Shown here: positions 24,254 to 32,185 of the stretch, one piece after another
How the letters are laid out: every line of letters starts with the position of its first letter
Position numbering within the stretch: the stretch's first letter is position 1
Assembly: GCF_002752675.1 (NCBI RefSeq)
Contig: NZ_CP024608.1
Span: 6,014,001-6,078,000, forward strand
Direction: 5' to 3'
Length of the DNA: 64,000 nucleotides
DNA from: Massilia violaceinigra
GTDB taxonomy: Bacteria; Pseudomonadota; Gammaproteobacteria; Burkholderiales; Burkholderiaceae_D
Notes under the pieces: model-generated
Database searches by the model: none
What the model saw: only the letters and a program-made list of their open reading frames with translations
What the model was told of the DNA's origin: nothing
Position numbers and translations under genes: made by a program

Positions 24254-25279
24254 TCAGGATCCGGCGGCGTCAGCCAGCTGGGCGCAGTACCAGCGCCGCG
24301 CGACGGCGGCGATTGGCTCGCCCAGTTTGCGCGCGTCGAAACCATTTGCGCTGATCGTGTCCGCCTCCTCCTTCATCACGTCGCCGACCACCCAGCGAAT
24401 GAAATCGGCCATGCCGGACATATCGAACGGCTTGCGCTGCTCATAAATGAGGTTGTGCAGACCCTGGCTCAGGCGCGCCTCGCTCACTGCCATGGCGACG
24501 AAGTCCGATGTCTTGGCGATCTTCTCCACGCTGACGGCCGCCAGCTTGGTCACGCGCGAGGCGGAATGCTTCTGGCCCTTGACCTTGAACCAGTAGTCCG
24601 AGCCCGGTTCATCGAGGCACCGCCATACGACGCCCTCGCCCACGCCCTCCCGGCCGAGCGCCAGTCCTGCCGGGCAGCGCAGCTCGACGGCCCGGGTGAT
24701 GTCACCCAACATGCCCTGGGCCAGGGCCGGCTGCGCGAAGTCGATCACCATGTCGTACTGGGGAAAGTCGGCGATGCTGCGGATACGCGCAGGCTCGCTG
24801 AACAAGCAGTCCAGTGTATCGACGTCGTACCAGTTGCCGTTAATCCACACCGCGGAAACGACGAACATGGTTGGCAGCCCGGTCAGGGCGACTTTGTTCT
24901 GAATCGTGCCGCCGCACCACTCGCCGTACATGACCATCTGCGTGTCTGGCTAAGGCGACACCTGCGCCTGTGTCGCGATGAGGCCGGCGATACGCCGCAG
25001 CTCGTCCATGTGCCCACTCATATGAGCATGGAAGCCGAAGTTGTCGTCCTCCAGCGTCAGCAGCCGCTCGCGCGACTGGAAGCCGATGCCGTTTGGCCCG
25101 AACACGACAGCGGCATTACTGCCGTGCAACTTCACCGAGCCGCGAAAACGCAAGGCCGGAACAGGCCGCCGGTTGTCGTAGATGGGCTCGCCCGCCGAAT
25201 CGAGCCCGACAAAGTGGGCTTTGTTGTGCACATTCCGGATGACATCACGAAACTGCTTAATCGATGGGAATGGGATCAT
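24254..25279 (-). pseudogene. RNA ligase (Rnl2-like) interrupted by in-frame TAG
   Basis: From ATG 25279 the frame runs 109 codons to TAG at 24950-24952 and then continues in the same frame to 24254. The 5' part has nucleotidyltransferase motif I, FRGSVKLHGSNAAVVF (the Lys is adenylated), and FQSRERLL. The 3' part has motif III (MYGEWCGG), motif IV (GEGVVWRC) and motif V (FKVKGQKHS), ending in an alpha domain. All pieces of an ATP-dependent RNA ligase of about 341 residues are therefore present, split between motifs I and III. This is most simply a recent nonsense mutation. Readthrough, or assembly of two parts, cannot be excluded from sequence. Confidence 0.72.
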
Positions 25280-25417
25280 TGTTGTGTTTACACCAACTGG
25301 TAGTTCGAAGTCGACCTCGGGCGGCAGCACAGCTCACCACGGATGGCGCCAGAGCGGCGAATCGGTCAGGGATAAAAAGGAGATTTTGCGGAACAGACCT
25401 GCATTTGCGGAATAGGT

Positions 25418-25448
25418 GGCGGGGCTTCGAAAACTTCAAAACCCCGCC
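25418..25448 (-). terminator. Terminator-like hairpin after tRNA-Leu
   Basis: GGCGGGG (25418-25424) pairs with CCCCGCC (25442-25448) just past the 3' end of the tRNA on the minus strand. It has a 17-base loop and no T-tract, so it may act mainly in 3'-end formation. Confidence 0.55.
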
Positions 25449-25453
25449 ATTGC

Positions 25454-25540
25454 TGGTGCCCGGAGCCGGAATCGAACCGGCACGCCCTTACGAGCACGAG
25501 ATTTTAAGTCTCGGGTGTCTACCAGTTTCACCATCCGGGC
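25454..25540 (-). tRNA. tRNA-Leu (anticodon TAA)
   Basis: On the minus strand the 87-base molecule folds with acceptor GCCCGGA/TCCGGGC, a D-arm containing TGGTAGACA, anticodon stem and loop GAGACTTAAAATCTC (anticodon TAA), a long type II variable arm (TGCTCGTAAGGGCGT), the T-loop GGTTCGATTCC and an encoded CCA (25454-25456). The long variable arm and the anticodon both identify leucine. It reads UUA and is a single gene here. Confidence 0.97.
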
Positions 25541-25765
25541 AGCGGGCGAGATTCTAGCACAGGATGTGGTCGATACCGCTACTTTTGCCGGGAATGGGCG
25601 GGCAATGCGCTCGCGTCACCGGCTGCAGCTGTCCAATCACCGTCGGCCCGAGCGGCAAATGTGCACTCGGCGGGAGAATTTTATATTTCCGTCAATACAT
25701 AGTTACCTATTATGCAAGTCATCTGATAACATACAATTTATCTTTGAATAACACTAGGGAGACAC

Positions 25766-27892
25766 ATGACGAACTTCATTCGCAAAACCTTCATCGCCAG
25801 CGCCACCGCGTTGCTGGCCTGTGGCGCTTCAACACAGGTGTTCGCCGCCGATTGGCCAAGCGGTTACACCAAGTGCGCCGCCGAGAACGGAACCTGTGTT
25901 GTCGGCGCCAGCAAGCGCTCCGTTTCTTACGGCGCCAGCAACAAGTGGGTCACCAAGAGCCTGTCCGGCAATGTGGCGTGCACCAACGCGACCTTTGGCG
26001 ATCCGATCGTGGGTAAAAAGAAGTACTGTGCGATTGGTCCGGTAACGCCGACGCCCACTCCGACTCCGACGCCCACTCCGACTCCAACGCCGACACCCAC
26101 TCCGACTCCAACGCCAACGCCTACACCAACTCCGACACCGACGCCAACGCCGGTCGTCGATGCGGGCACCACGACGACCGTCTGGGCCACCGGCTGCGAC
26201 ACCGGCAAGCCCGCCACCACACCGGGCACCTGGACGGCGGGCGGCCCCTCCCCCGACCGCGCCAACTACCGGCTGGTCAAGGAATCGGCGCACTTTGCCT
26301 TCTACTCCGACGAAACAGTGTCCGACGCCGACCTCAATCTGGCGGTGAACACGCTCGAAAACACGGTGTGGCAGAACCTCTTCAACAGCAACCTGTACAT
26401 GCCCGAGCCGTTCTACAACACGGCCAACAAGATCAAGCCGTCGATCCACATCCATTCAACCGACGGCCTGACCGCCGGTGGCTGGGCGCGCGACCGGGTC
26501 GGCATGTGGATCGGCCCTGGCGCCTTGAAGGACCACTGGGGCCTGACCCACGAGTTCACCCACGCCTGGCAGTTCTGGATGGCCTACAACGGCGGCCTTG
26601 GCTGCCCGGACTCGAACACCTGCGGCTGGATCGCCGAGAGCCACGCGAACTACACGCCGCACCAGCTCCCTGAATACAAGAACGAGACTCACTGCTCCGA
26701 GATGCTGGTCAACGCGCCGCACCTGTATCTCGGATCGACCCGCGACCGCTACTGCAACTGGCAGTTCATGGAGTACCTGAAGGACAAGCAGTGCCCGGCC
26801 GCGACCAACCAGATCTTCACCACCCCGGGCCCGGACCCGTTCACCAACATCCAGAAGTCGCGCGGATGGAGCATCTCGCAGCTCAACGACTTCTTCGGCG
26901 ACTGGGCCATGCACAACGTAACGTGGGACTACAAGTCCACGCCCGACGCCTTCCGCAACGCCTACGGCAATATCACCCAGACCGACAAGTCCGAGCGCTT
27001 GCACCGCCTGATGCCGCTCGAATCGCTCGACACCAACTGGACCAGCAACCGCCGCTTCGTCTCGCCGCACTACGGCGCGCCGCAGCGTTTCGGCTACAAC
27101 GTGGTGCGCCTGTATCCGGCCAGCGGCGCCACCACGGTTACCGTCAAGTTCCGCGGCGTGAACCAGCCCGGATCAGACGCCGATTTCCGCTGGGGCCTGG
27201 TGGCCACCAACGCGCAGTTCACCGCGCCGCGCTACAGCGCCTTGCAGAAGGGCCTCGACGCCAACCTGACCTACAAGGTCAATGCGGGCGAGCCGCTGTT
27301 CCTGGTGGTGACGGCCACGCCGGCGGTGTTCAAGACCATCGTCGCAGAACAGGAGTACGGGAGCATCTGGCGCTACCCCTACATGATCGAACTGGCCAAC
27401 GCCTGGCCGCAGGGCTTCCAGAACGGCCAGCGCGACCCCTGCCCATCGGGCACGGCGCGTCATGCCAACGGCGGCGGCTGCGCGCCGTCCACGACGCCGG
27501 CGAGCGTTTATGTCGGCCCGTATGCCACGGTACTTGCGGGGAACTCGGTGACTGGCAATGCCCGCATCGAAGACCAGGCCATCATTGCCAACGGCACGGT
27601 ATCGGGTGGGACGGTGGGCGGCTTGAGCGTGATCGGCGAGAGGGGCAACAATGGCGACAACGCCTTTATCGTGGGCGGCTCGGCCCAGGTACGCACCACG
27701 TTCTATCCGCTCGGTTTCTTCGAGCGCGCCCAGGTCGCATCCGGCACCTTGAACCTGTACGGCGATGTGGAGTACCGCGGAACGGGCCTCAATCTGAGTT
27801 CAGGGAACCGGTCGGGCTTCGTCGACGCCACCTCCAATGTGGGATCGGCTACCGACATCAACACCAAGGCCCGGCCGGTCTGGCGGCCATGA
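25766..27892 (+). CDS. Secreted Svx/AvrXca-like protein with HEFTH motif and Thr-Pro linker
   Basis: 708 residues; AGGGAGACAC precedes the ATG. Order: signal peptide (MTNFIRKTFIASATALLACG to VFAA); a small Cys-bearing module (YTKCAAENGTCVVGASKRSV, NVACTNATFGDPIVGKKKYC) found on many secreted sugar enzymes of this group; an 18-unit Thr-Pro linker; a large domain with FAFYSDETVSDADLN, GLTHEFTHAWQFW and CGWIAESHANY (HExxH with a downstream Glu, like a gluzincin); and a C-terminal left-handed helix-like repeat (GNSVTGNARIEDQAIIANGT). It resembles the Svx/AvrXca virulence/avirulence proteins of plant pathogens. Zinc peptidase activity is inferred, not shown. Exported by Sec and possibly by type II secretion. 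Confidence 0.78.
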   Translation: MTNFIRKTFIASATALLACGASTQVFAADWPSGYTKCAAENGTCVVGASKRSVSYGASNKWVTKSLSGNVACTNATFGDPIVGKKKYCAIGPVTPTPTPTPTPTPTPTPTPTPTPTPTPTPTPTPTPTPVVDAGTTTTVWATGCDTGKPATTPGTWTAGGPSPDRANYRLVKESAHFAFYSDETVSDADLNLAVNTLENTVWQNLFNSNLYMPEPFYNTANKIKPSIHIHSTDGLTAGGWARDRVGMWIGPGALKDHWGLTHEFTHAWQFWMAYNGGLGCPDSNTCGWIAESHANYTPHQLPEYKNETHCSEMLVNAPHLYLGSTRDRYCNWQFMEYLKDKQCPAATNQIFTTPGPDPFTNIQKSRGWSISQLNDFFGDWAMHNVTWDYKSTPDAFRNAYGNITQTDKSERLHRLMPLESLDTNWTSNRRFVSPHYGAPQRFGYNVVRLYPASGATTVTVKFRGVNQPGSDADFRWGLVATNAQFTAPRYSALQKGLDANLTYKVNAGEPLFLVVTATPAVFKTIVAEQEYGSIWRYPYMIELANAWPQGFQNGQRDPCPSGTARHANGGGCAPSTTPASVYVGPYATVLAGNSVTGNARIEDQAIIANGTVSGGTVGGLSVIGERGNNGDNAFIVGGSAQVRTTFYPLGFFERAQVASGTLNLYGDVEYRGTGLNLSSGNRSGFVDATSNVGSATDINTKARPVWRP
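26045..26152 (+). repeat. Thr-Pro codon repeat (18 units)
   Basis: Eighteen consecutive Thr-Pro codon pairs. At DNA level this is a near-repeat of 12-18 bases (CCGACGCCCACTCCGACT type) with varied third positions, so it is a linker under protein-level selection that may still expand or contract by slippage. Confidence 0.92.
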
Positions 27893-27923
27893 TCGGCGCC
27901 TCGCGGCATCTGTAATACGAAGC

Positions 27924-27957
27924 CCAGCCTCATCGCCGCAGCCGGCGGTGAGGCTGG
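27924..27957. terminator. Possible terminator hairpin
   Basis: CCAGCCTCATCGCCG pairs with CGGCGGTGAGGCTGG with one T-G wobble and a small loop, 32 bp after the Svx-like stop. No T-tract. Confidence 0.45.
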
Positions 27958-28108
27958 CACCTCGCGCCCACATCGCTGTGCGGGCAGGGCAAATATCGTC
28001 ACCTGATGCGCCATATTCGCCGGCACCTTTCTGTCCAGATACAGCGGTGCGATATCCGCAGCCAATTTCATAACGACGACCAATCTGCAGTCAATGCCTT
28101 CCCAACAT

Positions 28109-28134
28109 AATTGTTGAACTTACTCAATTGTTGA
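28109..28134. promoter_or_regulatory. AATTGTTGA direct repeats upstream of antiporter
   Basis: AATTGTTGA occurs at 28109-28117 and 28126-28134 with starts 17 bp apart, in an AT-rich patch 114 bp before the antiporter ATG. It could be an operator or a promoter region. Confidence 0.35.
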
Positions 28135-28247
28135 GATAGCATGGGCTCGCCCTTTTCTGAAACTTTACTACGCAATTTTTGCTGGGGCAAACAAGCAGCG
28201 CGAGGACCACACTCGCGCGCACACGACAACAAGAACGAGACAGTCCC

Positions 28248-29459
28248 ATGCACACAACAATGAACACGACGGAGATCTTTCTCCTCGCGATGCTCCTTAT
28301 TTTCTCCATTCCCTATCTCGTCTGGCGGGTCTGCAAGACCGACTATTACGCGCCGCTGGTGGTGGTGCAGATCATCACGGGTGTGCTGCTCGGGCCGGGC
28401 GTGATGGGGGCGATTTATCCGGATTACTACAAATTCATCTTCAACCCTTCCGTCATGCTGGCCATGAACGGGATCGCGTGGTGGGCGGTGATGATCTTCG
28501 TGATGATCGCCGGCATCGAGCTCGACCTCAAGCAAGCCTGGGCCCACCGCCGCGAAACCACGATTACCTCGGCCTTGGCGCTGGGCGTGCCGCTGGCCTT
28601 CGGCGCGGCGGTCGCGGCCGGGATGCTCGGCTACGCAGGCTGGATCGGGCCCAAGGCGATGACCTGGCAGTTCGTGGTCGGCGTCGGCATGGCATGCGCG
28701 GTCACGGCGCTGCCGATCCTGATCCTGCTGATGGAAAAGCTCGACATCCTGCGCCAGCCGATCGGCCAGCGCATCCTGCGCTACGCCAGCCTGGACGACA
28801 TCGCCATCTGGGGCGTGCTGGCCCTGATCCTGCTCGACTGGGACCGGGTCGGGCGCCAGCTGGGCTTTTTGCTCGCCTTCGGCATCGCCACGGTCGGCTA
28901 CCGCCGCCTGATGGTCTGGCTGGCGGAACGCGACCGCTGGTATGTCGGCCTGATCTGGCTCGCACTGTGCGGCTTCGGCGCCGACTGGGCCGGCCTGCAC
29001 TTCATGGTCGGCGCCTTCCTGGCCGGCGCGGTGATGGACGCGCACTGGTTCGACCAGGCCAAGATGGACCTGATGCGCCACCACGTGCTGCTGGCGATCA
29101 TGCCGGTGTACTTTCTCAGCACCGGGCTGCGCACCAACTGGGACATGGGCAGCGCCGCGGTCTTCATCGCGGCCGGGGCGCTGCTGGTGGCCTCGGTCGG
29201 CGGCAAACTGATTGGCGCCCATATCGCGGGGCGCATCCTCAATTGGAAAAAGGGCGAAGCGGGCATCATCGGCTGGCTGCTGCAGACCAAGGCGCTGATC
29301 ATGATCATCTTCGTCAACATCCTGCTCGACAAACAGATCATCACCAGCGAAACCTTCACCGCCCTGCTCCTGATGGCGATTGCCAGCACCATGCTGACGG
29401 TGCCGGTGGTCTACCCGCGCCTGCAGCGGATGAAGGAAATCATCTTCCGCAATACCTGA
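28248..29459 (+). CDS. Cation:proton antiporter (CPA2 family)
   Basis: 403 residues with about 12 membrane helices. The start MHTTMNTTEIFLLAMLLIFS is set at ATG 28248; an ATG four codons later is an alternative and neither has a strong ribosome site. Typical pieces are QIITGVLLGPGVMG, AGIELDLKQAW, TALPILILLMEKLDIL, SLDDIAIW (the paired acidic residues that carry ions in CPA antiporters) and MPVYFLSTGLRTNW. It exchanges Na+ or K+ for H+ across the inner membrane. No C-terminal TrkA-N domain is attached, unlike KefB/KefC. It stands alone. Confidence 0.88.
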   Translation: MHTTMNTTEIFLLAMLLIFSIPYLVWRVCKTDYYAPLVVVQIITGVLLGPGVMGAIYPDYYKFIFNPSVMLAMNGIAWWAVMIFVMIAGIELDLKQAWAHRRETTITSALALGVPLAFGAAVAAGMLGYAGWIGPKAMTWQFVVGVGMACAVTALPILILLMEKLDILRQPIGQRILRYASLDDIAIWGVLALILLDWDRVGRQLGFLLAFGIATVGYRRLMVWLAERDRWYVGLIWLALCGFGADWAGLHFMVGAFLAGAVMDAHWFDQAKMDLMRHHVLLAIMPVYFLSTGLRTNWDMGSAAVFIAAGALLVASVGGKLIGAHIAGRILNWKKGEAGIIGWLLQTKALIMIIFVNILLDKQIITSETFTALLLMAIASTMLTVPVVYPRLQRMKEIIFRNT

Positions 29460-29958
29460 CGGCGCGTCCTCAGAAGGTCGTGCGCAGGCTCGCGCACGCT
29501 GAGCGGCTCGATCGGGTGCACCAGGCGTGCGTCGATGCCGCCGCCACTGCCGTCGCGCCGTTCGGCGCGCGTGCGGGCGCCGCCCCATTACTCGACGTCA
29601 TAATTTCCCAACCGGGGTCAGACCTCTGACTCGAAACATTTCCCGCGCGACGACGAACAATCCGGGCCTTCCCCAAATTTTGTTCACTCAATCGCCATCG
29701 CGCCTTACAAAAACGGGATTCATTGCCGATTCGGCAATTAGTTTCTAATTAGAGCTCTGACCCCGGTTGGGCGTTGGCGTGCGAACGCGCACGCGCGCAT
29801 GGCCAGACACGCGAGCCGGCGCGCCGTAGCTAGGCAATGCATCGATGTCGGCAACAAATGAACAAAACCACGCCATGCCGCTGGGAACGCCAGGCGGGGA
29901 AATATGATTTAAGATGCAGCACTTCCCCCACGTCGCCCCGCCTGGCCCTTGCCGCACC
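29460..29958. other. Intergenic region with REPIN-like element
   Basis: About 500 bases with no convincing gene. 29607-29771 is a repeat element listed separately. A short minus-strand open stretch near 29470-29691 has Ala/Arg-rich composition and no recognisable domain, so it is not called. Confidence 0.6.
29607..29771. repeat. REPIN-like element with 16-bp inverted ends
   Basis: CCCAACCGGGGTCAGA (29607-29622) is exactly matched in inverse by TCTGACCCCGGTTGGG (29756-29771), 165 bp end to end. The GGGGTCAGAC core is typical of REP sequences tied to RAYT transposases in betaproteobacteria. Inside, ATTGCCGA-T-TCGGCAAT (29722-29738) is a further palindrome. No transposase gene lies nearby, so this is a non-autonomous copy. 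Confidence 0.75.
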
Positions 29959-31389
29959 ATGAAACTTTACGAAGCGCTCGCGCGCGATATCTCCGAATCG
30001 ATCCTCAGCGGCGTGCTGCAGCCGGGCGACCGCTTGCCGTCGGTACGCAAGACCAGCGCCAGCCGCGGCGTGAGTCCGGCCACCGTCTTCGAAGCCTATT
30101 ACACGCTCGAGGCCCAGGGCCTGGTGCAGGCCCGCGAGCGCTCGGGTTATTTCGTCAGCGTCGGCGCCGCGCGGCTGCCGCCGGAACCGGATACGGCCTC
30201 GCGTCCGGCCGAAGATGCGCTGCCGATCGCCATGAGCGAACGCGTGTTCGACCTGCTCGAAACCACCATGCGGCGCGATGTGGTGCCGTTCGGCTCGGCC
30301 TTTCCCAGCCCGCTGCTGTTCCCGCTGGCGCGCCTGGCGCGGATGATGAGCACCAGCGTGCAGCAGCTCGACCCGTGGGCCAGCGTCGACGATCTCACGC
30401 CGGGCAACGCGCGCCTGCGGCGCCAGATCTCGCTGCGCTACCTGATCGACGGGATGACCGTGCACGCCGACGATATCGTCGTCACCAACGGCGCGCTCGA
30501 AGCACTGAGCTTGTGCCTGATGGCGTTGGCGCGTCCGGGCGATGCGGTGCTGATCGAGTCGCCGGCCTTTTACGGCTCGCTGCAGGCGATCGAGCGCCAG
30601 GGCCTGGAAGCGATCGCGGTGCCGACCCACCCGCGCGACGGGATGGACCTGGCCGCGGCCGAACGCGCGCTCGAACGGCACCGCCCCAAAGCCTGCTGGC
30701 TGATGACGAACTTCCAGAATCCCCTCGGCAGCCTGATGCCCGACGAGAAAAAGCGCGACCTGGTGCGCCTGCTGGCGCGCTACCAGGTGCCGCTGATCGA
30801 GGATGATGTCTTCGGCGAGCTCTATTTCGGCGACAAGCGCCCGCTGCCGGCCAAGGCCTTCGATACCGGGGGCCTGGTGATGCACTGTTCATCGTTCTCG
30901 AAATGCCTGGCGCCCGGCTACCGGGTCGGCTGGGTGGCGGGCGGACGCTTCACGCGCCAGCTGGCGCGCCAGAAGCTGGCCAGCACCCTGACCACCTGCG
31001 CCCCGGCCCAGGGCGCGCTGGCGCTGTACCTGGAAAAAGGCGGCTACGACCGCCATCTGCGCCTGCTGCGCCACACGCTGGCCTCGCAGCAGGCGCTGTT
31101 CATGGAAGCCGTGCGGCGCCACTTCCCCGAGGGCACGCGCGTCACGCGCCCCAAGGGCGGCTATCTGTTATGGCTGGAGCTGCCGGGCGCGGTCGATGCG
31201 CTGGCGGTGCACGCGGCCGCGCTGGCGCAGGGCATCAGCGTCGCGCCGGGACCGATCTTTTCGCCGCAGCCGGGGTTTGAAAACTGCCTGCGCCTGAACT
31301 ACGGCCATGCGTGGGACGCGCGCGCCGAGGCGGCACTGGCCACCGTCGGGGGCATCGTGCAGGCGCAGATGGGGAAACAGAACGCTTAG
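29959..31389 (+). CDS. MocR/PdxR-type GntR regulator with aminotransferase-like domain
   Basis: 476 residues from ATG 29959. The N-terminal GntR winged helix (MKLYEALARDISESILSGVL, GDRLPSVRKTSASRGVSPAT) is joined by a short linker to a fold-type I PLP domain. The PLP lysine is in SSFSKCLAPGYRVGW, with NFQNPLGSLMP and IEDDVFGELYF before it. MocR proteins use the PLP domain to sense ligands and control vitamin B6, amino-acid or GABA genes; the target is not visible here. The stop overlaps that of the convergent channel gene by three bases. Confidence 0.92.
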   Translation: MKLYEALARDISESILSGVLQPGDRLPSVRKTSASRGVSPATVFEAYYTLEAQGLVQARERSGYFVSVGAARLPPEPDTASRPAEDALPIAMSERVFDLLETTMRRDVVPFGSAFPSPLLFPLARLARMMSTSVQQLDPWASVDDLTPGNARLRRQISLRYLIDGMTVHADDIVVTNGALEALSLCLMALARPGDAVLIESPAFYGSLQAIERQGLEAIAVPTHPRDGMDLAAAERALERHRPKACWLMTNFQNPLGSLMPDEKKRDLVRLLARYQVPLIEDDVFGELYFGDKRPLPAKAFDTGGLVMHCSSFSKCLAPGYRVGWVAGGRFTRQLARQKLASTLTTCAPAQGALALYLEKGGYDRHLRLLRHTLASQQALFMEAVRRHFPEGTRVTRPKGGYLLWLELPGAVDALAVHAAALAQGISVAPGPIFSPQPGFENCLRLNYGHAWDARAEAALATVGGIVQAQMGKQNA

Positions 31390-32069
31390 TCGCGCCCGTC
31401 CTTGGTCTGGGTCTGCTGCAGGGTAAAGCCGATCAGGCGCGAGACCACCGCCGCCAGGTAAATCAGGCCGACGAACATTTCGACGCTGGCCAGCGCGCGC
31501 GCATGCGCCGTGAGCGGAATCACGTCGCCGATGCCGGTGCTCGATAACAGCGCGAAGCTGAGGTAATTGAGTTCGGTCCAGGTGCGCGCGTCGGCCGCGT
31601 TGACGGCGGCGGCGTAGGCCCCGGGATGCATGGCCTGCACCAGCACGAACAGGTGGGTGAAGCCCCAGGCGATCAGGGTGAAGGTGGCGCCGGCGGCGAA
31701 CAGTTCGTCGGTGGTCGCGAGGCGGTCTTCCATCATGTAGGCAATCAGGCTGGCCGCGGCGTAGAAGTAGAACAGCGCTTCGAGCGCCGACGACCATGGC
31801 AGCAGGTCCGCGCGCCCGAATAGCATCTGCAGCACCAGCAGCACGATGATCGGCAAGGCGATGCCGGCGCTGATCCAGGCGTGGCCGGGCGTGCGCCGCA
31901 CCATGCGCGTGGTGAAGCCGAGCACGACGATGCCGAAGGCGTTGAACACCACCAGCCCGCTCGGCGTCGATTCGATGAAGGGATACAGAAGCATGCCGAG
32001 CAGTTGCACCATCAGCAGGATGGCGGACGGGTGGCGGTGGGTGCTGCGCATCAGGTTGAAAGCGTTCAT
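31386..32069 (-). CDS. Two-pore-helix ion channel (potassium channel family)
   Basis: 227 residues. ATG 32069 gives MNAFNLMRSTHRHPSAILLM; longer starts add a polar, non-conserved extension and none has a clear ribosome site. Several membrane helices precede the pore, whose filter is LLSSTGIGDVIPL (TxGxGD type), followed by the last helix ASVEMFVGLIYLAAVVSRLI. The TGIGD filter differs from the strict TVGYG of selective K+ channels, so selectivity is uncertain. No RCK domain. It converges with the MocR gene, with stops overlapping by three bases. Confidence 0.82.
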   Translation of the reverse strand: MNAFNLMRSTHRHPSAILLMVQLLGMLLYPFIESTPSGLVVFNAFGIVVLGFTTRMVRRTPGHAWISAGIALPIIVLLVLQMLFGRADLLPWSSALEALFYFYAAASLIAYMMEDRLATTDELFAAGATFTLIAWGFTHLFVLVQAMHPGAYAAAVNAADARTWTELNYLSFALLSSTGIGDVIPLTAHARALASVEMFVGLIYLAAVVSRLIGFTLQQTQTKDGRD

Positions 32070-32185
32070 GGTCGAAAAAGTCGTACGGAAAGACGGCATT
32101 GTAGACCAGTCAATACGCGCGCTGTCGACCACGTGTACGAAATTTCTGAAAGGCAACATGCGCGGCGAACGCGGGCTACAACGGT

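Larger units (their letters stand above)
27893..28247. other. Intergenic region between Svx-like and antiporter genes
   Basis: 355 bases without a gene. It holds one hairpin near the Svx stop (27924-27957, listed separately) and one AT-richer stretch (28100-28135) with the AATTGTTGA direct repeats listed separately. No RNA or coding feature could be seen. Confidence 0.6.

Noticed and set aside
24254..25279. Genuine TAG recoding of the RNA ligase (suppressor tRNA or selenocysteine-like)
   Set aside because: No suppressor tRNA or stem-loop signal was seen nearby, and a point mutation explains the TAG more simply; kept only as an open possibility in the findings.
26045..26152. Possible CRISPR-like or satellite repeat
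   Set aside because: It is a Thr-Pro codon repeat inside a gene with no spacers; listed as a protein linker repeat.
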